DNA of 64,000 bases, taken from the NCBI GenBank assembly GCA_016785225.1, contig JAFBJZ010000951.1:806001-870000 (forward strand). Reading direction: 5' to 3'. Numbering within the stretch: position 1 is the first letter of the stretch; each line of letters starts with the position of its first letter. The DNA comes from Psettodes erumei (lineage: Eukaryota > Chordata > Actinopteri > Pleuronectiformes > Psettodidae). Positions 38,101 to 50,100 of this stretch are shown here, in pieces. The notes beneath the pieces are model-generated. The model made no database searches, had not been told where the DNA came from, and saw nothing but the letters and a program-made list of their open reading frames with translations. Position numbers and translations under genes: made by a program.

Positions 38101-41100
38101 GTTGTGGTTGTACTGACCCAATTTTCTAACTGTTATCTATTTCAATCTGATACAGCTCTAAGTCAAAACACAGCTGTAAATCCCATGTACCACAGGTCTG
38201 AGCACTCTGAACCCCTCTTGGGTCTGCCATGTATTGATGGTAACATAACCCTCTGTCATGAGATCATCAGGCTATTTATGCTACAGAACTTAGACACTAT
38301 CCGCTGTCTGCACAAGTAATTTCTACACCAGTCAGGCTTTCACAACCCTGACCACAGTTCAACATGAAACTCTACTTGGAAGAGCTCAAACCTTTTCTTT
38401 TTTAAAATTTCTCTATATTTTTCTGATTGTAGGACCATGAGACTGAAGATGGCTTACCCGTGTGGCAGCATAGACTGAGGCTCCCTGCTTCACTAAGATA
38501 TCAGCAATGCCAACATGCCCTTCCTGTGCCACCAGGTGGAGTGGGGTTAATCCACTCTGTGGGCAACAAAAGTGAAAGGACAAATGTCAAATATATCCCA
38601 GTACAAATCAAAGAGATGTGCATCTCTATTTCTATGTCTTTGTTTCATGGTATATGTGGTTCTTGCCTTGTTGCCAAGGTTGACGTTCGCCTGTTTGGAG
38701 ATGAGCAGAGAGACCATGTCGGGCCTTCCTTCCTGTGAGGCCAGGTGGAGAGGTGTGACTCCCTGCAGTGACTCAGCATTGGCTGAGGCTCCATATTGCA
38801 GCAGGCTGTTAGCCACCTCCACCTGATTCTGCTTGGATGCTATGTGGAGGGCAGTGTAGCCATTCTGGAGCACAGATATAAGTAGTGTTCAGAAAAAAAT
38901 GATTGACCATTCAGGATCAGCTGTCTAGGGATTTGTGTTTTGTCTCTTACCCTGGCTGCACTATGTGGTGACCCTCCCTTGCTGACAAGCAGATTCACAA
39001 CATCCAGGTTGTTGTGGTGTACAGCAACGTGCAGTGGAGTCAGACCATTCTGTTAACAGAATCAAAATTTCATCAGCATGTGTTGCATGATACATCTCTT
39101 TTTGAGTCATTTGAACCTTCCAAAACCCTTTGATTTTCTTACCTTCCCTGCAGCATTAGGGTTGGCTCCTCTCTCCAGCAACAGCTCTGCTACATCCACC
39201 TTGCCATACTTGGAAGCCACATGCAGTGGAGTGAAGCCTTTCTACAAAGACATCAACAGAAATTGGGGCACAATATTAGGGTAACTGAGGCTCGAAGTCA
39301 AAATTAGACAAATGTTACTATTGGTAAGACCTTGGAAATGACTTAGAACAGATGCTTTACCTTGGTCATCTTGGTCTGCTGAGCCTCCATGTCCAGTAGG
39401 ATGCGGACGGTTTGGACATGACCTTCCCTGGCAGCGATGTGTAGGGGTGTGTGTCCTGCTGTGGTGGTGGAGTTAGGGTTGGCTTTGTGCTCAAGCAACA
39501 GTTTCACAAGCTCCTTGTGGCCCATCCGAGCAGCACAATGCAACGGTGTTTGGTCATCCTGAACAGGCAGGAGGAGAGTATTTGAAATGTAATGTACTGT
39601 ATGAAACACCAGACAAGGCAGCTCTTCTGTCATCCATTATTACTTTCTCATCTTCTCCTCTGCGATCGCTGTCACTATGGCACTATGGTGTGTGGGAGGG
39701 GAAATTAGCACACAGACACAAAGGCCTTGGCTTCCTCATCAGCCACGGATAAGATGCTAAACTGACTTTTTAAATCAATGCTTTCATACTGTATACCACT
39801 TAACAAAATGGGACTTTCAGCACAGTTGCAATATGTCAACGAGCAACGTTTTGCTTGAGTCCACGTAAATGCAGAGTGTGCTGTGTGATCCTTACCTTGG
39901 CCTTGGCATCCACCGGTGCTGAATTCTGCAGTAAAAACTCTGCCACCTCATAGTGTCCTGCCCGAGATGCCATATGGAGAGGAGTCTCCACTTTCTGCTC
40001 ACACATAAGCAGTCAAACCACAATCAACAACACTATAACATTATCTAGTTATTTGTGATGCTCTTTGAATTTCAGATGGGAACTCACCACATTGGAGGCA
40101 CTGGGGGAAGCTCCTTTCTGCAGCAGGATCTTCACAATGTTGAGATGACCCATAAATGATGCCACATGCAAGGGAGTCAGGCCAGACTGTTCAAAAGAAA
40201 GGTAGAATTAGAATATTTAGAAATGGTTTTGCAGATAAATTAAAGAACCTAAAACATGTATTTGCTTTTACTTTGAAGCATCTTTAGATAAATAATTCTC
40301 ATATATTCTATCCTGTCTTGATCCCTCACCTCAGTCACAGCCTCTAAAGAGGCAGCGTGTTTGAGCAGGAGATCCATCACACGCATGTGGTTCTTTTTAC
40401 AAGCAATATGCAAAGGAGTGAAGCCATTCTGTAAAAATATAGGATCACCACAAAGTCAGTAAGCAATTTTGTTTTTCCCAAATTGACAAATTAAATCTGT
40501 GTTCATTTAGTGGTCACTGACCAGTGCCCGAGAGTTGGGTTTGGCCCCTTTGTCCAGCAATACTTTGGCCATGCGATGGTGGCCGCAGTGTGCCGCCACA
40601 TGTAGAGGGGTAAGGTGGTCCAGTGTGATGTCATCAATTTCTGCGTTGTACTGCAGAAGCTGCTTGACACAATCCATGTGGTCTCCCTGCGCTGCCATGT
40701 GGATGGGAGACAGGCCATTCTGCAAAAAACAGAAAACGCACTGACTCTAAGGTAGCAACAGGTAGCAAACTATATTGTAGTGAAAACTAAACAAAGAAAC
40801 AGCAGCAAGATGAACACATGGTTGTGTTTTGGCTGGTGGATCACAAACTTTCACTTTCATTTACTTAATTAAGACCGAAAAACAAAACACACATTGGTTT
40901 GCACTCATAACACAACAAGAAGGTGTTTAGTCCATTTTTAGGAGGGGCAGAGTTTCTTCACTACAGTTGATGGTTTACCTTGGTCTTTGCCTGGATGGGA
41001 GCCCCATGGTCAAGCAGGATCTCTATAATCCGGACATGGCCATTTCTGGCTGCACAGTGCAGAGGAGTCAGCTCATCCTGCAGAGAGCTCATTGTTAGTG

Positions 41101-44100
41101 GTTTAGTTAATGGTGCATCAAAGGGAGTAAGTGAATCAAAGAACTCAGAAGACATCAGCTAGATGTAAGTAAGATAGATGTCTGCTGTACCTTGGTCTTG
41201 GCATCAATCTGTGCCCCTCTGTCCAGCAGGAGTCGCACCATGATCACATTCCCTCGTCTGGATGCAATGTGCAGAGGAGTGATGCCGTTCTGCAGAGAGA
41301 TAAACACACACTTAACACACACAACAAGAACGAAAAAGCAAGGACAAAAGCTTGACCTCCTATTAGTTTTTCCATACCTTTGGGGTGAAGTTGACATTGG
41401 CTCCTCTATTGAGAAGCAGTTGAGCTACGTTCAAGTTTTCATAGTGTGCAGCAATGTGGAGGGGTGTGAATCCAGTCTGCAATGGATACATCAAGCTGAG
41501 TACACATCAATCATCCCTTTTGCAATTTAGAAACACAGAGACAAACCAGAAAAGGGAGGCCATTTCTGCTGCACATGTACATGCTGCATGTGCAGATATC
41601 TACATACGCACCTTGCTGAGTACATCAGGATTGGGGTCGTTCTGCAGAAGCACTGCAGCTGTGCGCGTATCATCATTGCGTGCTGCTATGTGCAGTGCAG
41701 GGAGCCGGACCTTTCCCTTGGTTCCATAGTTGATGAGCAGGGCTACAACATTTTCATGTCCCTGCTGAAGAGCCACGGCAAGAGGAGTAAATCCATCCTG
41801 AAGCACACAGGAGAGGGTTACAAGACCGGTGTATTAATGGAGAGAAAAGCAGAGAGTTTTAAAGACAGGGGCTTGTGAGAACAAAAACAGAATGGAAACA
41901 AAGCGACTCTGGATCAGCGAGAATGGGACTGAGGAACTTTGTGGAGATTACTCTTTGAAAACTTCTCTCAGTTCTTTGGTACCTCAGTTGGAATGCTCTG
42001 ATTGGCTCCGTTCTCCAGAAGAAACTTCACAACCTCTAGATGGTTTTCTTGCGCAGCCATGTAGAGTGGAGTGAAACCCTTCTGTCTCAGGAAGATACAT
42101 GACACCCATACACACAGGAGCAGCAGGAGAGGACGCACAAGCACAGCAACAGAAAGGCAGGAAGACAGTCACAGATGCACATACAAGGATGTACATAGAA
42201 AGGAGACAGCGACACACAGAAATATAGGAACAAAGACACATGTTAACAGATGGAACTGCAATAGTAAGTACAATGGTTTCACAGTAAGGATCACATAATA
42301 AGTACTGACGGGTAGCCCCACTGTGTCCTGCGATCACTGCTGTGAGCGTAGCACTGAATCTCACCTGGGACTGAGCATTGACATTGGCCCCGTAGTTAAC
42401 CAGCTCTGTGACCACCTGCTCCTGCCCTGCCAGGGCTGCAATGTGCAGGGCTGTGTTCCCTTTCTGTTCAAACAGCAGATGCATGAGAATAAGAGTTTGG
42501 ATTCAAAACAGGAACTATGAATAAGTAAAGAAAAGTACATATTTGAACAGACATTACTCATGAGTTTTCAATGCTTCACATGTTTTGATAGATTTGGTTG
42601 CAACCAAAATAGGTCAGTAGTAGGTTTAGGGCATTTTACCTTTGTGGTGGTCTCCAGTACAATTCCATTGTGGAGTAGCTCCAGCACCATTTTGACGTGG
42701 CCTTCTTTCGAGGCCAGATGCAGCCCGTTGAGCCCATTCTGAGTGAGAGAGCAAAGCAGACCTCATACTGAGGAGTCCTAAACACACTATGAACACAAAT
42801 CTTCCCTAAACCTAGAGAAATAACCACATGTATACACACAAACACATGTAGGCCATGCCAAATGAAACAACAGGGGTTGTTATCACAGTGATTGTAGCAC
42901 TCACAAACCATAGCATGCAAATACTTACACTAGACACCATGCATGCAGTACTCTCAGAATCAAAGTGGTCATTAGCGAAAACATCTACAGGGATGACAAT
43001 CAGGATGTGAGCATTTTCATTTGATTAATGATGGTGAGAGGAGGAGGAGGAGAAGGAGGGGGATGGCAGGCCGCTGGTCTCGTGGCTGGGAAGAATACAA
43101 GCCGTGTGGAATAGGTCTGACCTCACACAGCCTTCCTTCAGCCGCACAGGACATGTGAGGTTGGACCTTTCCCACACCACTGATATTATTCCTCTGAGTG
43201 GGGAGACCATAGCACACCATCACTCTACTGCAGACAGAGGAGAGAAGGAGGGAGGGGAGAGAGGGAGGCGAAGGAGGAGGAAAAAAAAAAAAAAGAAAAA
43301 AGAAAAAGAAAAAAGGAGGTGAGTTAGTAAACCAGTAAACCAAAAGAAGGAGAGAGGACAGTGGAGTGGTTTTTAGGCTGAGAGGGATAGAAGAGGAGGG
43401 GAAGATACAATAAGGGGAGGGCAGGAGTAAGGCAGCGTGCTGGTGCGCAAACAGTGGCAAAGGTATCAACTCAGACAAGGAGATAGCAAACCAACTGCCA
43501 CAGTCTCCACCTGGCCAAATTCCCATCAGACCGATGTGTCAGACTGTACATACAGCATCCCCAAACAGACAAACAGTCACATAACCAGAACAACAATGCT
43601 CTCACAGCCATCATCAAAGTGACAGTCTACAACAGTTTTTTAATGCATATTCATATATATATATATATATACATTTACATATATATATATACATTTTAAT
43701 TAGTGTAGGGCTGTAAAAAATAGTCAACAAATTCATTAGGTGGTTGACAGAAAATGAATCTCCAACTATTGATTAGGTAGTTTGTAAAGTGGGAATATCA
43801 CTGGTTCTATGTCCTCAGATGCAATGATATCACATTTTGTTGGGCTGAAACTGAACAAGTTCAGATTTTGGGCTTTTGGTCTGGGAAAAAAGATTATATT
43901 AATATCTGTACTTGAATTGGAGAAAACTTTGATTCTGGCCTTTTTAAAGAAAAAAAACTTTTTTTGGCCAGGATATTTTAATAGATTGATCAAGAAGATT
44001 GTTTACACATCCTGTGTTTTAATAAATGTAAGGATGTGGATATAAGATACAGCCTGCATTTAATGTCTTTATTATTGCACTGCCACCTGAGCAAAATTAA

Positions 44101-47100
44101 AGTCACTATGTGTAGAATTTGAACGTTCCTAATTTTGCTGCCATCTGGTGGTAAGGCCAAAAAGGACAACGTAGCTTGACTGAAAGCAACATGTACTTCA
44201 GATTGCAACAATTTTAAAAAGAAATGTTTCGACATTCTGTAACCCAAAAGCCACCGTACTGATTTCGATGAAGCGATGACTGCATAAGAATTCCAGATAA
44301 GGGAGCTTTAAGAGCAAAACTGGAAAGCAGGTAACACAGGTTGTATGTTGTAGAGCATCACTTTAGCTCAAACACAATTACATCAAACACTGAAAATAAC
44401 CCAATTTCAGATAATGAATCACAACAAATCAGTGACATGAAATTGTGTGAATCTGCAGAATTCATCTTGCAAGACTATATACTGTTTCTGCGTGCAATTA
44501 CATTTTTAATCCATGGGGTGTCTCCCTTCATCATCATGAAGGTGTTTGCCAGTAATGGGCACTGTACAGTGTCACTTTACATGAATAAGCCTATTGTTAT
44601 GTGGGGTTTGTTATGAGACCTCATAGAAATCCATAAAAGGCCTGACAAAAACATTACCAGCAGTAATTACAAAATGTTGAGGACAGCATAAGTGAATGGA
44701 AGAGAAACCATGACTAAGTTAGATTAATGAGCCAGAGGAATCTCTCTCGCACACACATCCAGTTTTTGGCCAAGATTCAGTAGCCTTGGGGCAGCAGTCC
44801 TAGCCCACTAGCACTGCCTCTTCCTGGACACTCTGGGAACAACCGTCAGAGTAAAGGAGGCAGGATGGAAGAGACAGGGAAGGAGAAGACCCTGCCCCAT
44901 TTATCCCCTTCCCAGGAGACCCTGTAAACTCCACCTGCCACCTCCAGCCACTGATTAACAGTCTACCTGAGCATGCACATACAGTATAGTGCATGACTGA
45001 GTGCAGAGGCAGATGAACAGCCCAATGGCTCACTCAGGCACATCATGCAAACTGCAGACTCAAAATAATAAGACAACAAATGGTAATATACATGGACAGA
45101 AACTGAACAGAACATAGAAAAATTATTATTAATTAGATCTTAAATTACATCATATATTTTTAAAAATAAATAATATGAAAATAAAAATATCCTTATCTGT
45201 TATGATGAAAAATAATCATTTTGTAAACGCCATTAGAAAACCAATCGCTGTTCTTTTTTTGAAAATAATAAGTGGGCAGCCCACCCACTTCCTGAATTTT
45301 TATTTAATCAGTTAGAGAGCAGACAGAAGACTAAGTCCTGGCAGGCTTTGACTGTGGGCAAATTAATACTAAAATATTTCTCTCTCATGTCTTGCCATGC
45401 ACTATGACGCAGAGCAACTGCAGTTAGTTTTTGCAGATAAGCAAAACTGCCCAACATGAATAAAAAGATAAGAGGGGCAAATACAGTAGTAATATAAAAA
45501 ATGGCTGAGAGTAAGATGATCTTGCCAGTCAAAAGCTAAAACATTTATCAATCTGGGGAACGTGCAGCTCTCTCACCTGATTGGCTGTATTTATATCAAT
45601 GCCATTTTTGATATGTTCCAGGGCCTTGTCCAAGTTGCCAGAACGGGCTGCTCGGAGAAAACTGTTGCCAGCATCTGCCTGCAAGTGAAGCAGAGAGAGG
45701 GAAGGAGAGGGGGGTAAGGGGCATAAGAGAAAGTGAGAGACACATAAAGTAGAGGAATAGAGAGGGAAGATGGAGAGGGAGATATAGTTTGGTTATCATT
45801 TTTTACAAAGAAGTAAATCCATTCAATAGTAAGATGGCTGTTACCCATCAGTTTTCCTCTCATTTCATTCCTCCCCTGGTATTTTGGAGAGCGCAGTTTG
45901 AAAATCTGCATTTGCACCTTGAAATTTGTGTGGATGTGATGAGTGCGCCGGTAAAGTAATAGCCTTCCCTTCTGTGTGTAATCTGGTCTCTTAGCTCCAC
46001 AGAACCTCCAGGACATTGTACTGTCCTGTACTCAAGTAATAAGGCAAGTATGATAATACCGATAGTGTCTGTGAACGAAAGAAAGAGAGACAGGCTGAAT
46101 GGAGAAAGGACAGAGTGAGGGTTTGCTGAGTCCTGGCTCACGGGCCGGCACATGGCATGTCTAGTGTTTTTGTCTGTGTTTTGCTTGTGTCTGAGGGCTC
46201 CATGCCTCTCCCAGGCAGCCAGGGGTGCTGCTGAAACAGGATCACTCATGCGGCACAGAGGGGGAGAGCGAGGGAGAGGGAGAGGAGGAAAAGCAGGAGC
46301 GACCAAGGAAGAACCACAGGGAGAAACTTGACTGCAGCAAATGCCCCACCTTCCCGTACCCATTTCCCCTCTTTCCATTTTACCAGCTATCTCAAAACGC
46401 TAATCACGCAAATCAACAGCATTCAGTCAGTGCACATTTTCACATACACACTAGTGAAACTGCTTTCTTCAATTCATAGCACAGTGCTTTAAGCTGTGTT
46501 GTCTATTGTGGCATGGTTGTTGGTTCTCTTTTTAACACAGAGAGAGAGAGTCTGGGTAGAAAAGAGAAAAGATCCGCATGCCTTGAGTAAAGGCATAGCA
46601 ACAAATGACACAACACACACTCAGCGTGACACCAATGGCACAGTGCTGTGCAGAGAGAGGTCATTTAAAAAGAATAGGTAGGGGCAACAGCAGGGAAACA
46701 GAAAACTTGCACCCAGCTGACTAGGAAGCAAAACAGTATCTGACAGTCTGTGAATGTGATATAGAAATTAAATTTATACAATGACAAAGATTCCACTTAT
46801 TAGATGAACTTCACATAGCATGACAGCATCCTGTGTGTGGAGTGATAAATCCTGGGCTTTTGTGCGAGGACACTGACTCAGGCGGAGCCACTTGCCTCTG
46901 AGTCATTGTCATGCTCTCCAGTAAATGGTTTTGTTTTACAGTAGCTTTTGCTCACAGACAATTAAGAGGTATATTACTCTGCAGTACAAAGCCTCTGAGT
47001 CATATACACACACACAAACACAATCGCTGAATCTGTAAACACTGATTAGACAGCCCCTCACACTAAACACAAACACATTTCATGAACTCTAAAAAAAACA

Positions 47101-50100
47101 TTGGTGACTAAATGTACCATAGTATTTAGATAATTAAATTAATATTACGCTACAGTAAACACTCAAAACAGACAAAAAGCATATTGTGGCGCTAGTGGCT
47201 CTAGGTCAGCCATCTGATTAATTGGTTTTATTTACTTGCAGACTTTCTCATTTACTTTCACTTTGAAAAAGATGATGCCTGTGTTCCCTATGGACTAGTG
47301 CGGGGCAACAATCCAGACCCCAGTACACGCTCACACTCACACACACATACGCGGTAATCCTACTGGGATACACTAAACACTTTTTTTGTCACATACATTT
47401 TTTGCAGTGTGTATAACTTTGACAAAAGCCTGTGTGTTTGTGTGTGCTCAAATCTAAGAATCTATTCAGCACTACAAGAAAGGATCCCCCGATCTTCCTC
47501 AAGCTTTGCATATTCTGCAGCTTATGTCAAGCTATATACAAGTGTCCAGTTTAATGCCACTCATGAAGCTTTCAAAATAAGTATTTTATGAATGTCATAT
47601 AGAAATGGATTAAGTTTCATAACTGGAAAAAGTAGACTTCTTCCACACACTTAAACATGGATGTATTGTGTATTAGAAGGCACAAGCTTTGCACAGTGTA
47701 GCTGATTGTAGACTCTTGTATGAGATGTTTGCAAACTCTGCCATTGCGAGGCAGGAAAAATCCTTCCATCAAAGTGAGTACAAATACAGCTGATGCAAAG
47801 ACACCCACAGCTGAACACAATATGCATGGTCTCAAAGCAAATGGCAGCATAGTAACACCATGGTGACCCTGAATGAGGCCCCACTACAAGTGCCCCCCCC
47901 CCGACTCAGACCACTGCACCACAGAAGCAGCCTGCTGAAGTTTATGAGATGACGGAGACTCACACTATAATCCTCCCAGAGGTTACAGTAAATTCTCTCT
48001 CTCTGTGGTCCTGCATTTTAATGCATGTGTGTCTCTGCATGTTTCTGTCTGCGTCTGTTTGCGCCAAGAAATTACCGTGTGGTGCACTGAGATAAAGATG
48101 CAGGGGGGAACCACACCCATCCAGCAACTGGAACGTAAACAGGTACAGTGCACATGCACAAAGCACATGCCAAGTGGAAACGACAGGCATACAGAGCAAT
48201 CTAAAAACGTTCTGTGGCAATTCCTCTGTACGTTTTGCTGGAATCTGGTGTGATTTAGATGAACGACTCCCTTCCTGATTATTCCCATAGAGAGCGGACA
48301 AGCTTCAGGCTCTGAGGCTGAGCACAAAAAGAGCAAGCACATTAATCATACTGTTTGGAGAGAAAGAGACAAGACAATAACCTGCTCAGCAGTTGCATGG
48401 TTAACATTAGCAATATCACCACACGTACACTGTCCTGCAATGCATGTACCTGTCCTTGGGCTAAAGACACTGCCAGGGTTTTCACAATGAAGTTCAATTA
48501 TTATTACCAAGTAAAATTATTCTCCTATCTCTCTCTTCTGAACGGCCCTTCGATCACGTTTTTCCTTTTAGCACTCTTTACCTTCTCTATCCCCTGCTTC
48601 TTACGCCCCCCCCGGCTGCCTCCTCTGCTGGCGCTGCAGCAGACAGAATGACATCACCCCCTCGCTGGTGGACTGCAGTGTTAAACTCAATGTGTACACA
48701 TGTTCGTGAGTGTATGCACCCACTCAGGTATGCCTGAGATCAACATGCTGGCCATTAAGCTCCTCTGCGAAGCCCAACCACACCTGAAGAATCATCATTT
48801 TCACAAGAGATCGAGTGTGTGTTCGTGATGATACTGAACAGAATCAGATCGAATGTGTGCGTTTGTGTGTAAATGGGGAGAAATAAAACTGTGCGAGGCA
48901 TGAGTGGGAAGGCAGGGATACTGGAGAGTAGAATGAAGGCTCGGATATTCTTACAACTGAGTTTCGCGATCCAATTATAAAGATCAGGATTCGAGAACAT
49001 GCTGTTATTGGTCCACAGTGGGCTTGAAAATGTCTGTTAGAACTTCACTATACTGTCTCTCCATCTGTATTAAATCCTTATGAAAACTATTCATTTCTTT
49101 TCAGTGGTTGTATGCACATTGTTGTGTATACATAGATACATTTTTTTTTAACATTTTGGTTTGAAAATACCTAAAATCATCTCTTGTAATCCACTAAGAC
49201 TTATCTTGGGACCCCTGGTTTAAAGTAAGGTGTTCTCTCAAAGTCTAGACATGCTACATCTGAACAAGTCCAATTGCCAAAGAAAGAAAAGCCACTGCAA
49301 TCGAGAGACAAATCTTGGAGTTTGTCCACTGAATGTCAGTCGAAGAATCTCTCTGCCAAAGATCAGGGAGATTTTTCTTGGATATGGAACTATTATCTGC
49401 TTCACTGAATCAACATTTCTATCCAAATTAGCATACACTCAACACAGACAATCCCTCTCTCTCTCTCTATCTTTCTCCCTCTCACACACAAACACACACA
49501 ACATAAAATCTGCAGACACAGCACCAGGTGCAAATCATAAATATTTTAAGCTCCACCACAGCTCTTTGTAGACCCAGCAGAAAGGTGAAAATAAGGTGCG
49601 TACGCATGTTCTGCGTGTCACAAGTCCTGCTTTACTTGCAATAATTGCCTGAACTTTAAACAACATCATTTGTGCAAGCACGCCAAACTCTGTCTGCTGT
49701 TTTCTCCCTGCTAAGCTCAACATCTCAGTGTACTTCAATTAAACAGTATGATTGGACGGTTTCTATACGTTTTAGGGGGAATACTGAGCAGCGGATATGG
49801 AAATTCCTGCAGAGTGCTTAAACAGCCATTTCATCACCCATTTTTGCAGACTTGCATTTGTTCGAGGAATTGATTTTCTCTGTCTGTCGTTTCTTCCTCG
49901 GGCCTCCATCCATCTCTCAGGCTGCTTGAAGGGGTGGGGCAGGCAGCGGGCTGCTTTCGGTTTCAGAGATGTAGTAAGTGTAGAGCAAGTCAGACTGAGA
50001 CCCGTGGGACCACTCAGCTTTGGACACATTTACAGGAAGCATGGAGCGGGGCCACTGGGATGAAGCTGTTACATTTCTCCACTCAACATTGTCTGTTTGT

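Noticed and set aside
43017..43526. Minus-strand open frame of 169 codons rich in F, P and S
   Set aside because: It reads the purine/pyrimidine tract at 43260-43320; composition-driven.
45860..46378. Minus-strand open frame of 172 codons in ank1 intron 1
   Set aside because: Low-complexity Ser/Leu/Pro composition, no splice logic and no recognised family.
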